64,000 bases of DNA from Notamacropus eugenii (taxonomy: Eukaryota > Chordata > Mammalia > Diprotodontia > Macropodidae): positions 348,091,390 to 348,155,389 of the forward strand of contig NC_092873.1 of assembly GCF_028372415.1 (NCBI RefSeq), given 5' to 3'. The position numbers were made by a program, and so were the translations under genes. Positions 53,701-64,000 of this stretch are shown here, one piece after another. Below the pieces are notes generated by a model, which was given only the letters and a program-made list of their open reading frames with translations, was not told the DNA's origin and made no database searches. How positions within the stretch are numbered: the first letter of the stretch is position 1; each line of letters starts with the position of its first letter.

Positions 53701-56700
53701 TATGTGACAAGTTCACTGTCTCCAGTCCCATCTCCAGCCTTCTGTTTTCTCTATCAGCACTACCCATCATCAGCTGAGGATGTCACCTGACATTTCTTGA
53801 AGACAAAGACCAGCACTGATTTGGTCTATCATAATAATTGAATCATCTTCCCCAAAATTCACATCAAGAAATGAGGGTGCTATCTAATTAATCCTTTTGA
53901 GGAAGTATTTGTGTCTTATAAAATGTGTGGTAGATTCTTTGGACATCTCCCAAAAGAACAGAGTGAATGACTTGGGCCCCCAGAGTACATATTTGCCTTG
54001 ATTCTGTATGACTTTTGGATAGTTGGAAATAGTTCCTATTAACTATGAAACCTGGTACTCATTATACAGAACAAGCATTCTAGCATAGTAGATCTCCAGA
54101 AAGGCAGTTGCTGTTACATCTCTATTAAGTACCAATGGCTGTGATTCACTTTCTTGTTTCATCAGGTTCGTCTTTACCCTAGACGCAAGGTGCATCAATA
54201 TCCCGTCAATCCACTCAGCAGCTTCAAATGCCAAGAACTGGCCAATTACTACTTAGGTTTCAGTGGATGGTCAAAACGAATCATCATGGTAAACTCTGTA
54301 GATTTTTATTTATCTTAGATATTTATTTGACAACTCACGACCTTCCTTCAGTTCTCAGTTAGGCCACATATTGAACTAGAATGGAATTAGAGGTCAGGCT
54401 CCCTGGCCATTTGAAAGAGGAAAATATGTATCAGATAAGATACCTCTTTTTTTATTGCTTTTTATCTCATTTGCACAGTAAATTGAGGTGATTATCCTTG
54501 TTAGTATTTCTTTTGATAACTATAATTTGAATTCAGATGTATTGTGCCATAGGACTAAGCTGAAATTGTTAGACTTAAGATAAAAAAAAAAATCGTGATC
54601 ACCAGCAACTGCTTTAAAGTCTGTATCTCAGAATTCAAAAATTCTGTAGCTGCAGGAGCTTTCTGACTTCCAAGTAAAGGAAAACACAAGCCCAGCCAAG
54701 TCGTCTGCAGGACAAAGTCTGAAGTACTTCTGTGCTTTAGAAGTGGTGCTGCCAGCCTATGGATGTCAAAGTCGTGGAACTGGCATTGCTGGAGAAGACT
54801 TGGAGCAACAAGAAGGTCTGTTTCCAAACTTCATGTCCTCAGTGGAAGAAGGTTGAGACTTACCTGGCCACCGAGGCAGAAACCTGCTTTCAGTAGCGGG
54901 GGACATCTTAGAGAGGTAGACTTAGTCTTGAAAAAAATGAAAAATGTACTACCAAACTGCCTCAGGAGATAGTAGGTTCCCCTTTCCCGGAGATCTTCAA
55001 GAGCGGGGCCAGTGACCACTTACTGGGAATGTTGTTAAGGGAATTTTTGTTCATGTATAGATTGAACTAGATTACTTTTAGGGTCCTTTCTAATTATGAC
55101 ATATTATGATTCTGTGAACTAATTTGTCCTAGATATAGTGTTGTGACTTCCTCTTCCAAAGGCCCTCTGGAGTATTACTGGTTATTGCCAGCCCTTGGGA
55201 TAAGCAAACAGAGCTTTCTCCTGCTTTCTTCTTTCTCTCCTATACCTTAAAAAAATCCCAAATAAGCTGGCCCTACCTAAGCCCCTAATGAAGGAAATAA
55301 TATTTGCCCTGAGGTTTCTGATGGACACTTTAAAAGCATATAGTGGAAAGAGAACTGGTTTGGGAGTCAGAGGACCTGGGTCCAGGTTCTGCCTCTGTCA
55401 CTTATTAGCTGTGTGACTTTGGGCAAGTCTTTTAGCCTCTTGGGGCCTAATGGACTCAATGGCCTCTAAGTTCCCTTCCAACTTTAAATTTATGAATTTT
55501 CTATGTAGACTTATAGCAGTCTTTATTGGCTCAGTAAAAATGAATTACATTTATAAAAATCTAGGCAGACTTTTTCATTAATTTTGTTAACTTTGGGCAG
55601 CAATTGAAAGGAAACACAGTGAAGTAAGTGTAGTTGTAGAGGACTGCTTTATTTAGTGCCTGAATTATACAACAGTACAAAGTTGTCTTCACTGTCCTGA
55701 AATTTAAGGCTTTAAGTTAAGGTCAAGATGTATAATTGAGCTGAGATTCATGCCCAAGAAATAGGAGCCAGCCTTGGCCATCAGCATGCCACCAACAACT
55801 CTTTCTTGATCTACAGTTCCAGCCTTTGACATAAGGGCTTTGGAGTCTTCTGCTTTGGAATTTTAGTGCCACAGCTTAAAAGGTTTAGGGGCAACTTGGT
55901 CCCATTTTTCTATCTCCTTTTCAGTAACCCTAGCAACATCCTTATAACATGTGGAGAGTAAAAGTTTATTTCTGGTTTTCCAGAAATATACACACAGCAG
56001 GAAACAAATGAGTCACACTCTTGTACTGTCCTTAATTTTTAAATTTAGTCTTTAAGACTAAATATACTGTAAGATAGTTTATTTTGGTGGTATCTAACTC
56101 TTAGTTTGAGCATAAATATTTTACTGTCATTCACTTAGACATTTGTAATTTAATATGATTTTTGTATGTCTTTAGGTCCATTAGAGTTTCTTATGAAAAA
56201 GAAGAAAACTCAGAAGTTGGCCATTCAGAAAGCTTTATCAGATGCATTTCAAAAATTGCAGATGGTGGTTTTAGGTAAGATTTCATCAGCCTTTAAGTAC
56301 ATCAGTTTAAATGGGTGGGCCATAAGGACCACTGTGGTATAGTGGAAAAGGTGTAGGATTTGGAATCAGAATCTGGGTTCAGATCCTGGTTCTGCCACTT
56401 ACTTACCTCTGAGATCCTAAGACAAGTCGCTTAACCTTTCTGTGTCACAGTTTTTCATGTGTTAAATGAAAGGGTTAGTCTAGATTAGAGATGTCAGACA
56501 AATGACCTGTAACACTCCCTGGTGTTTCCAAACCAGGTTAAAATCAAATTGGGAAATTTTTAGCAAAACCAGTGAAAATACAATAGAATATAGATAATGT
56601 TAGTATGTGGTTTTCTGAATCAGTATGTAAGGATGCTTATGTATGATTTAGTGGCCTGCATTTCTTTTTTTTAATCTGTGAATAATATTTTTCCCAATTA

Positions 56701-59700
56701 CATATAAAAACAATTTTTAACATTCTTTTTTAAAATTTTGAGTTCCAAATTCTCTTTCTTCTCTTCTCCCATCCCCCTTCCCTGAGACAGTGAGCAGTTT
56801 CTGTATACATGTACAGTCATGCAAAACATATTTCCATATTAGTCATGCTGTGAAAGAAAACACAGACAAAAAAAATATTAGTAGGCTTTATTTCTATTTG
56901 AGTTTGATACGACTGGTCTAGAAGACCACTAAATTTGTTGTTTATGGTTGTTGTTCAGTTGTTTCAGTCACATCTAACTCCTTGTGATCTCGTTTGAGGT
57001 TTTCTTGTCAAAGATACTGGAGTGATTTACAGATGAGGAAACTGAGACAAACAGAGTTAAGTGACTTGCCCAGGGTCACACAGCCAGTAAGTGTCTGAGA
57101 TCAGATATGAACTTCCTGACTTCAGGCCCAGTGCTCTATCCACTGTATCACCTTGCTGCCACCTTCTAGATGAAGAAACTGAAATTTGATCAACAAATAT
57201 TTTATTCAGAGTCTGTTATGTTCCAGACACTGTATTAGGAGCTGGAGATACATAGACTAACATGATAGTTTCTGCTCTCAAAGAATTTATATTGTATCAG
57301 GAAGACACACAGAAAAGTACATAAAAAAATAGATATGAAGTAGTTTTGAGGGGACTGCAATAGCAGCGGGGGGACAAGGAATGAACTTATATACGAGACA
57401 TAATTTGAGCTAATCTTTGAAGGAAATTCAGGATTCAAAGTAGTGAGGAAAGTAACACATTCCAAGCATGGAAGACAGTTTTAGCAAAGCATGGAGATAG
57501 AAAATGGAATGCTGTGGGTAAGGAAGAGCAAGAAGGCCAGATTGGCTGGACCAAAGAGAGCATGAAGAAGAATCATGTACAATATGCTCAAAAGGTAGGT
57601 TGGAGCCAGGCTGCAAAACAGAGATCACTTTCACTGCTTTGTAGAAAATAAGATCAGAGAGGGGAAAATTTTGAGGTAGGGAGACCAGTTAGGAAACTGT
57701 TGCAGCAGTCCAAGTGACAGGTGATTTGTTTGAATTCAATTCAGTTGGGGGGAAAGAAGGAATAAGGAAATTCAGAATTGGGATTGGTTTGGGAAGAATG
57801 ATGAATTCTATTTTGGACTTGTTGGATTTGAAATGCCTATGGAACAGAGTACAGATTGTTCAGTAAATGGTTGGTCGTGAGGGCCTGGAGCTTGAGAGAG
57901 GCTGGGGCAAGGTGTAGACACCTGGGAATCATCTTCATAGGAATCATTGAACCCTTGAGAACTGTTAGGATCACTGAGAGTATCAAGAGAGAAGGGCACC
58001 CAGCCCAGAAATCTGAGGCACTCCCGGAGTTGGGGGACATGTTCTCCTTTCTGCCTGGATCTTCTCAGCTCAAAGCACTGTGTTACATACTGGAATATAA
58101 AGACACAATGGAAAACAGTCCCCATCTCAAAGAACTTAGATTTTCCACTCCTTGGGGATACAGCGTATAAACACATACCTGTATATATGACCGTATGAGA
58201 AGAGGAAGAAAACATTAACAATGAAGAACATCTAGAAAGGTTTTCTATGGGCATATGACTTGAAATTTGAAGGATGCTAGTGCCTGGGAAATGGAAGTAA
58301 AGAGGAAAAGCAGTATAAGCTTTAGGAAATGCATAGATGTGGTAGTGGGAAATGAGGAATTTGGAGGGAAATGAGGAAGCTCTTTGAGCTAGAATCTATA
58401 CTCCCAGTCCATGAAATAGAGTTTTATACTGGAAAACACTGGCAGATGCCAGATTAGGAAGAGCTTTCACTGTTGAGGTGTGAAGTTTGTGTGGTTTTCT
58501 ATAGATGATGGGCATCCAGCTAAGTATAGTGAGCTTGGGAGGGCACAGACTAGTGCATTAAGGGCTTTTACATAGCTCCTATGATAATTAGGGAGAGTTG
58601 ACTATCATTTTCTCTTCCTTCTATTCTCAGCACAATGCAATGTGCCTTATAAATTCTAGATATAAATCACTTTTTGCTACAAATTTGCCCTGACCTGGCA
58701 TGGATAGGTTCTGATCTTCACTGGTAGAGGAAGCAACAATATAGATGAAATCACAAATTCATTGAAATGCCTCTGAGTGGTAATAATAATAATGAGTGAT
58801 AATAGCTAACATTTATATATCACTATGTTAAGTACTTTACAGTTATTATCTCATTTGATTCTCAAACTCTAGGAGGTAGGCATTACGGATTTTTTTTACA
58901 TTTTTTAAGAGGATGTCTTGATCTTGTTTTATTCTACTCTAATTGTTACCAAAAGCATATAGGTTCACTTCTTGCTCAAATTGCTTCATTGGTTGTGTTT
59001 CTTTCTTAAATATGTGATATATTGCTGTAATCGTGTTTGTGTCTTATTTAAAGTTTTTGCATCAGCATTCACTAGGGAAATTGGTCTACAGTTTTATTTC
59101 TCTGTTTTCAATCTTCCTGGTTTAGGAATTAGCACCATAATGTGTTGTAAAAGGAATTTGGTAGGATGCCTTTGCCTGATTTTCCAAATAGTTTCCAAAT
59201 GTCCCTTTCTTTAGTATTGGAATTAATTTTCCTTAAATGTTTGGTAGAATTCACTTGTGAATCCATCTGGTCCTGAGGATTTTTTTTAGGGTACTCATTA
59301 ATGGCCTGTTAAATTTCTTTTTCTAAGATAAGATTATTTATATTCTATTTCCTCTTCTGTTAATCTGGGCAATTTATATTTTTGTAAATATTCATCCATT
59401 TCACTTAGAGTGACAGATTTATTGGCATATAATTGCACAAAATAGCTCCAAATAATTGCTTTGCTTTCCTCTTCATTTGGTGATGAATTCACCCTTTTCA
59501 TTTGTTTCATTGTCTGTGTTACCTTTTAGCAAGATATAATTTCCTTACTTATTTCTTTTAACTAGAACTATTTTTGTGTTGTCATGATTACTACCCTTGT
59601 TTTTTTTTTCACTTCAGCTGAAGCATAATAGATTCAGCTCCAGCAGCTTACCTTTACTCTGTGTGTCTCTTCTGCTTCAAGTGTGTTTCTTGTAAACAGC

Positions 59701-60003
59701 ATATTGTAGGATTCTGGTTTTTAATCCACTTTGCAATCCACTTCCATTTTATAGGAGAGTTTATCACATTTACATTCACAGTTAAGATTACTATGTATTT
59801 TTTAATTTCATCAGAGTAGAGAACTTGTAGTTTTAGAACTAGAGAAGTCTCTGCACTGATGCAGATATAACTTATTGTCTTAGACGTTTGCCTTGGGTAC
59901 CAGGAGGTTCAATGACTTGTCCATAGACACACAGTATGATAAGACTTGAGCTAAGGTCTTCCTGACTCTAATGCCTAGTACTTGCTCACACACACACATA
60001 CAT

Positions 60004-60054
<51 letters not shown>

Positions 60055-63000
60055 CTCTTTCTCTTTCTCTCTCTCTCTTTCTCTCTCTCTCGCTCTCTTT
60101 CTCTCTCTCTCGCTCTCGCTCGCTCTCGCTCTCCCTCGCTCGCTCGCTCTCGCTCTCTCTCGCTCTCTCCCTCTCCATATTCCATCAGCTTAAAAAAAAA
60201 CCATAACCCTTCCCTTCATTTTATACCTTTTCCTCCTGTTTCCTTTCCTTCCTTTGGTGCTCATGTAGTCCTGACTCTTGCCAGAAGACAGTGCATCCCT
60301 AACTACCTTTTTCAGTCCTGGTTGTACCTTTCCCAGTGCCTTGAGTCCTAGAGGGAGTGTTGGAATACAACTATTGCCACTCCCAGATGCTCCCCCTCCT
60401 GCCATCACTCAACAACCCCTACTTCTTTGAGGTTCACTTTAAACATATCATCTCATCCATATCCTGGTGGCAGTTATTTCCTGGCTTTCAGGCCATTCTG
60501 TTCCCTTTTTCAAAGTCTTCCTCCCTACTCCAATATCTGCCCTTATATCCAGGGACTTCAATATATACATATCATTATTTCCTTACATCCCTTGGTCTCC
60601 AGTTCCTCAATCTTTTTAACTCCCATTACCAGCTCCTTCACTTCACCTCATCCATACACAGGAATGATCACACCTTTGATGACCTTTACTCCCAAGTGTT
60701 CCATTTCCGTGATCAAGAAGTCTATTGTCATCCAACCATAACAGTTTATCATCCCATCTCTCCCTATCCTTTAATCCTCCTAACTCTATCCATACTTTTA
60801 CTCTTCCCTGATTATCTATCATATTCCCCACAGTACCTATTCCAAACTTCTTTCTCTCTTTCATCCTCCTACACTGCCATGCCCTCCTTCCTCTAAACAA
60901 AAACCCATAACTTACTCAGAAAATAAAAGCCATTCACTGTGAACTCCCTTTTCTTTCTTTTGTACTTCAAAAGCCCTTAGTATCATCCCACATTAATTCC
61001 TTTCCTCTAGCTTCTGAAAAAAGAATCCCTTTTCCTCACCATGACCAGTCCTTCTCTATGTACCCTTGATCTCCTTTCAGTTGCCATTAGCAGATTGCCC
61101 CCATAATTATCCCTTCTCACTCTAATCTTCAACCTCTACTTATCTATTGGTTCCTTCTCTGCAGCCTACAAATAATCTCAGGATCTCTCTCATCCTTAAG
61201 AGAAAAAAAAGAGAGAGAACTCATCCTCTCAAGCTTTCTGATATTTCCACTCACTTGTCATACCATTGCATTCTGATTTCTGACATTATGACTCAACTGA
61301 AGTTGCCCTCTCCAAAGTTACCAAGGATCTCTCAAGGATCTGCTGGCCTTTTCTCAGTCCTCATCCTCTGACCTGTTGGCATCATTTTGTACTTTTCTCC
61401 TCCTTGTTTTCTTGGAGTTTTTATGACACTGTTTTCTCTTGATTGCCTGCTTGTCTGATCCAGTTCTTGGGATTTTTTGCTGAATCATCATCCATAACAC
61501 ACCTCCTAACTATGATTATACCCTAAGACTTTCATGAGTCTTCTTTACTTTATATCCTTGGTGTCCTCATTAACTTCCACAGATTCAATTATCCCCATGC
61601 AGACATGTCCAGCCTTAGTCTCTACCGAGTTATAGTCCTGCATCACCAACTGCCTTTTGAACATTTCAAAATGAATGTCCCACAGACATCCCAAATGAAA
61701 CATGACTCAAATAGAATTTATGTCTTTCAGCCAAACCTATCCTCTTATGATTGTCCCCTATTTCTGTCTAAATGCCACCATCTTTCCAGTCACCCACCTT
61801 TGCATCCTTGGAGCTATCCCATATTCCTCACTGTAACTCACCTCACATCTCCATTCGGTTGCGAAGTCTTATTGATTCTACTTCTCCAACCTCTCTCAAA
61901 TCCATTCCCTTCTTTCTAATCACACAGTCACCGCCCTACATTAAGCTTTCATCATCTCTTGCCTGGACTATTTGCTCTCCCCTTCTCAGGTCATTTCTCA
62001 TGCCAATCAATCTTCCATACATATGCCAAAATGATTTTTCTAAACTGTATGTCTGATCATGTCATTCCCCTGATCTGAACTCCAATAAACAGCTACCTGT
62101 TACTTGAAGGATTAAATACAGACTCCTCTTTGGCACTTAAACTCCTTCACTACCAGATTTCAACCTAACTTTCCAACCTATCATACATAACTCCTTTTCA
62201 TACACTCTTTTGGTGCAACAAACTGGTCTTGATACTGTTGCTTGTACACAAACCTCCATTTCCAGGCAGGAGTTCCAGGCTCCTCATTTGGAAAGTATTT
62301 CCTCCTCACTGCTGCCTCTTGAAATTCCTAGTTTACTTCAAAACTCAGCTCAACCTCCAACAATTCCTTCTATTTCTGACCTCCAGGGCCAAATAGAAAG
62401 ATCTAATCCATGTGATAGTTCCTTCAAATACATAAATATCTCTGTTGTGTATACCCTGGATTATCTTTGGTCTCAGCCAAAACAGTCTTGATTCCCTTGT
62501 GAGGTCTTCCACCCTCCTTTGAATAACTGACCACAGATCAAGAGTTAGAAGGGGCCTGAGAGACTACCTAGTCCAACCCCCTTATTTTATAAATGAGGTA
62601 ACTGAGGCTCAATAGATTTGAACTCAGTTCCTTTAACCTTAAATCCAGAATTTTACCCATTGCACCATCCTCCCCCTCCTTATCAATGTCCTTTCTAAAA
62701 TGTAGTGAAAAGAACTGAGCGTACTATTTCAGTATATAGAAGTAAGACATCCATATTGTCTGGAAGCCTTACTTTATGGTTTATTAATGCTCAGCTGTAT
62801 TTTTCAACATTAATTTTTTATCATTCCCCCCACTTTTTTTTTTTTTTACCATGGAAGTTACCAAGTATGGAAGTGTATGTTGATTTAATTAAGAGTGTCT
62901 TACCAAGTTCTTCATAGACTTTCTCTTCCTCCTCATTCTTTACATTAGATGTTGGTGCATAAGCAGCAATTATCTTCATAATTATCCTTTTGCTCATCAT

Positions 63001-63430
63001 GAACTCTGCAAAACAAGAAGACCATACATCCCATCAAGTTGTTTCATGTTTCCTTTTGACGCACAATAAAACCAATTCAAAGAAAAATGTGTTTGCTCTA
63101 AGCTGTCTTCTTCACAGTCTGTCCCTACTTCTGTCACTGGGATAGTTCTTTGTACAACCCCTAGCACAGGAATTTAGATGATGGTAATAAGACTGAAAGA
63201 CCTTTTAAAGGAAAAACCCTACACTTTTTATTTTTAGGAATTAAAGATGTTTAATGTCCACTTATATATTCCACCAGGGAGACTGGGGAAGGAGAAATAA
63301 TTTCTATATTCTAGATAATTCTGACTTGAACTCTTTTAACTCTATTACAGAGAGTGGTAAAGTGGCTGTAGAATACAGACCCACTGAAGAAGGAGATTCT
63401 GCCACAGGAGAATTCGAAGACTTGATTCAA
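50632..63430 (+). CDS. RDM1: RAD52 motif-containing protein 1, exons 1-6 (3' end beyond window)
   Basis: Coding exons: 50632-50727, 51944-52123, 54166-54288, 54650-54815, 56176-56274 and 63351-63430. All have GT donors and AG acceptors and join in frame to 248 codons. Human RDM1 has about 284 residues, so one more coding exon of about 30-35 residues should lie past 64000. Residues 15-98 form an RRM ('[18 protein letters not shown]' strand 1, RNP1-like 'GFYAIIKF' at 60-67). Residues 113-215 hold the RAD52-like motif ('[20 protein letters not shown]', '[13 protein letters not shown]', '[17 protein letters not shown]'). The start MAEVVSF matches human MAELVPF. RDM1 binds single- and double-stranded DNA and RNA and affects cisplatin sensitivity; it resides in nucleus and cytoplasm. 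No stop or frameshift occurs in the joined exons. The exon model is by homology from memory. Confidence 0.93.
51085..51900. repeat. RDM1 intron 1: L2 and SINE fragments
   Basis: 51105-51140 antisense L2 end ('agcacctactatgtgccagg'). 51350-51540 antisense SINE ('tttgaactcaggtcttcctg', 'ccattgcaccacctagctgc'). 51545-51655 sense MIR piece. 51660-51880 antisense L2 ('aaggcttcccaaagaaggtg', 'cttgaaggaagctaaagatt') reaching within 60 bp of exon 2. Confidence 0.65.
51944..52123 (+). other. RDM1: RDM1 coding exon 2
   Basis: Codons 33-92: '[19 protein letters not shown]' through '[10 protein letters not shown]'. Acceptor ctctcccacag, donor gtgagt. Holds most of the RRM. Confidence 0.94.
52200..54160. 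other. RDM1 intron 2
   Basis: Antisense MIR fragments at 52205-52320, 52745-52915 and 53045-53175 ('gatttgaactcaggtccttt'). The stretch 53200-54160 has no recognised element. A minus frame at 54043-54234 merely opposes exon 3. Confidence 0.6.
54166..54288 (+). other. RDM1: RDM1 coding exon 3
   Basis: Codons 93-133: '[19 protein letters not shown]', then '[19 protein letters not shown]' and IIM. Acceptor tttcatcag, donor gtaaac, phase 0. Confidence 0.93.
54650..54815 (+). other. RDM1: RDM1 coding exon 4
   Basis: Codons 134-188 plus one base: '[18 protein letters not shown]', '[19 protein letters not shown]', '[18 protein letters not shown]'. Acceptor ttctgtag, donor gtctgt (weak). The centre matches human [17 protein letters not shown]. 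Confidence 0.88.
54870..55125 (+). repeat. CR1/L3-type LINE 3' end in RDM1 intron 4
   Basis: 'cccggagatcttcaagagcg', 'cttactgggaatgttgttaa', 'gattgaactagattactttt' and 'agggtcctttctaatta' resemble the CR1/L3 terminal region. Confidence 0.5.
55345..55500 (+). repeat. MIR/THER1-type SINE
   Basis: 'ttgggagtcagaggacctgg', 'ttagctgtgtgactttgggc', 'cttccaactttaaatttatg'. The following 55500-56170 has no recognised element. Confidence 0.75.
56176..56274 (+). other. RDM1: RDM1 coding exon 5
   Basis: 33 codons: '[19 protein letters not shown]' then '[14 protein letters not shown]', phase 1 at both ends, acceptor gtatgtctttag, donor gtaaga. Human: GPLSFLMKRKTAQKLAIQK. Confidence 0.94.
56320..56485 (+). 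repeat. MIR-type SINE
   Basis: 'accactgtggtatagtggaa', 'ggattcagatcctggttctg'-like text, 'gacaagtcgcttaacctttc'. Confidence 0.65.
56660..56880 (-). repeat. L1 3' end, antisense
   Basis: 'tttttcccaattacatataa', 'aaattttgagttccaaattc', 'tcatgcaaaacatatttcca', 'gtgaaagaaaacacagacaa'. Confidence 0.75.
56930..57165 (-). repeat. MAR1/MON1-type CORE-SINE, antisense
   Basis: Complement from tail to head: 'ttgttgttcagttgtttcag', 'ggttttcttgtcaaagatac', 'gtgacttgcccagggtcaca', 'gtgctctatccactgtatca'. Confidence 0.88.
57180..58560 (-). mobile_element. L2 LINE, antisense (two overlapping pieces)
   Basis: 57190-58030: 'attcagagtctgttatgttc', 'aaccaagactgg'-free text, 'cagattggctggaccaaaga', 'ttgcagcagtccaagtgaca', 'ttctattttggacttgttgg', 'gggaatcatcttcataggaa'. 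A second L2 3' end starts near 58070 ('gtgttacatactggaatata', 'agtccccatctcaaagaact'). The open frame at 57808-58254 on the minus strand is L2 ORF relic. Confidence 0.7.
58785..58890 (-). repeat. MIR-type fragment, antisense
   Basis: 'aatagctaacatttatatat', 'ttatctcatttgattctcaa'. Confidence 0.65.
58895..59830 (-). mobile_element. L1 ORF2 fragment, antisense
   Basis: Reads as the complement of LINE-1 reverse transcriptase and endonuclease text: 'tttgcatcagcattcactag', 'gggaaattggtctacagttt', 'cttcctggtttaggaattag', 'gtgaatccatctggtcctga', 'cttgtaaacagcatattgta'. It is the only L1 ORF2 in the window, which contrasts with the ORF2-less HAL1 copies. Many stops. Confidence 0.8.
59831..59983 (-). 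repeat. MIR-type SINE fragment, antisense
   Basis: 'ttcaatgacttgtccataga', 'gagctaaggtcttcctgact'. Confidence 0.55.
59985..60176. repeat. (CA)n/(TC)n/(TCGC)n compound microsatellite
   Basis: CA units, then TC with ttt interruptions, then tcgc variants at 60115-60160. Arg/Glu and Ser/Leu frames are artefacts. Confidence 0.95.
60230..62515 (+). mobile_element. L2 LINE, about 2.3 kb, endonuclease to 3' part
   Basis: The longest L2 in the window, within RDM1 intron 5 and in the gene's orientation. 60400-60760 is endonuclease-type ('ccagggacttcaatatatac', relic of GDFN). 61080-61400 is reverse transcriptase ('ctcaactgaagttgccctct', 'aaagttaccaaggatctctc', 'cttttctcagtcctcatcct'). 61600-61990 continues ('catgcagacatgtccagcct', 'atcatctcttgcctggacta'). 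62040-62515 is the 3' portion. Frames are fragmented. The 179-codon frame at 60357-60896 is part of it. Confidence 0.78.
62520..62690 (-). repeat. MIR/THER1-type SINE, antisense
   Basis: 'ctgagagactacctagtcca', 'ttataaatgaggtaactgag', 'tttacccattgcaccatcct'. Confidence 0.65.
62700..63340. other. RDM1 intron 5, distal part
   Basis: No recognised repeat apart from T and C homopolymer runs near 62820-62850. The frame at 63254-63463 runs from intron into exon 6. Confidence 0.45.
63351..63430 (+). other. RDM1: RDM1 coding exon 6
   Basis: Completes codon 222 and ends at 248: '[19 protein letters not shown]', 'GEFEDLIQ'. Acceptor aactctattacag, donor gtatgt, phase 0. Human reads ESGKIAVEYRPSED...LIQV. 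Without splicing, the frame would add ten residues (VCENSGLSAS) and stop at 63464. Confidence 0.92.
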
Positions 63431-63469
63431 GTATGTGAAAATTCAGGTTTGAGTGCTTCCTGACTGAGT

Positions 63470-64000
63470 TCTGTATCAGTAAGCACTTCAGTATACACAG
63501 GGGGGATCTGCTACCACAGACCTAGGTTCTTAGATCTGTATTCATAAAAGGAAAGGCAACTTTGGAGGGGTTAACAATCACGTTAATCAAGCATATGTAT
63601 CATTCCTTTAACCAAACATATATATCATTCACCTAGTTAAGGTGAGTTAGCACCCTGAACTTCAAAGAAAATACAGAGAAATCAAAAATCAACAGACATG
63701 GCTTCCTCTACCTGACCATCAACATCTGTCTGACCATAGTTACCAGAGAGGGAAGCACCGGCATCTGGGTTTTCCAAAGGGAGTTGGGGGATGCTTCTTA
63801 GCGACTTCCCAGAGAACTCATCTGGCCAACAAACACTTCCAGTAAGCCCCAAAGTAAAATCTCACTCTCAGAGTATTTACTTTTTTACACTATTTATACA
63901 CTTATAACCCTCTGACCCAGTACCTCAGTAGGTAAAACAAAAGGTACTTGGGACCCTATTCTACAAAACAACTCTCCTAATCAAGCTTCCCCAATAAGCA
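63470..64000. other. RDM1 intron 6 (start), unidentified sequence
   Basis: I looked for the final RDM1 exon (human VPCSPWKQYGQ...) and did not find it. Text at 63560-64000 ('ggttaacaatcacgttaatc', 'ggtgagttagcaccctgaac') looks repeat-derived, possibly from an LTR-type element, but I cannot name it. Confidence 0.4.

Noticed and set aside
54043-54234. Minus-strand gene opposite RDM1 exon 3
   Set aside because: The frame is the antisense shadow of a conserved coding exon.
59880-60351. Ser/Leu- and Arg/Glu-rich frames near 60 kb
   Set aside because: These are the TC/GA microsatellite read in different frames.
60357-60896. 179-codon frame as a nested gene in an RDM1 intron
   Set aside because: It is the endonuclease-like part of an L2 and is surrounded by further L2 sequence in order.
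63434-64000. Last coding exon of RDM1
   Set aside because: No acceptor followed by the expected acidic C-terminal text was found. The exon probably lies beyond the window.

Overview
The window is mammalian nuclear DNA, most likely from a marsupial and quite possibly an Australian one. Three protein genes are recognisable, and each is matched from memory to its human counterpart. The rest is typical metatherian intergenic and intronic sequence: CORE-SINEs of the MAR1/MON1 type, SINEs with an RTE-like 3' tail, half-LINE-1 (HAL1) elements, marsupial L1 3' UTRs, long L2 remnants on both strands, many MIR/THER1 pieces, and CA, GA and GGAT microsatellites. No prokaryotic feature is present.

Layout. 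1-25 kb has no host gene. It is dominated by four HAL1 or HAL1-like elements (about 2.2-5.25, 5.33-7.97, 9.31-12.13 and 21.39-24.01 kb), interleaved with L1 3' UTR, L2, RTE and SINE fragments. At 24.9 kb lies a diverged 7SL RNA pseudogene. A long GGA/GA microsatellite (25.73-25.93 kb) sits just beyond the likely poly(A) site of RPRML (Reprimo-like), a single-exon gene on the minus strand (CDS 26534-26890) in a CpG island. 27.5-43 kb is intergenic: L2, MAR1 SINEs, RTE pieces, an ERV-type LTR-like stretch near 40.1-41.0 kb, and two hairpin-forming segments (28.63 and 35.26 kb). LYZL6, a sperm-type c-lysozyme, lies on the plus strand at 43389-45328 in four exons. Its splice phases and catalytic residues are preserved, but exon 2 has a net 14-base loss that shifts the frame, so this copy looks like a pseudogene or a broken allele. 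45.6-50 kb is intergenic and holds a 501-bp solo LTR inside a hAT-like element and an L2 split by a SINE. RDM1 (RAD52 motif-containing 1) starts in a CpG island at 50632 and runs on the plus strand through six coding exons to 63430. Its last coding exon lies beyond the window.

The genes do not form one pathway. RPRML is a small membrane protein related to the p53-induced G2 arrest protein Reprimo. LYZL6 would be a secreted, testis-type lysozyme. RDM1 is a nuclear nucleic-acid-binding protein linked to the cisplatin response and recombination. The interest of the window lies in the linkage of RPRML, LYZL6 and RDM1 within about 37 kb, in the apparent loss of LYZL6, and in a dense record of nested retrotransposition whose order can be read from target-site duplications.
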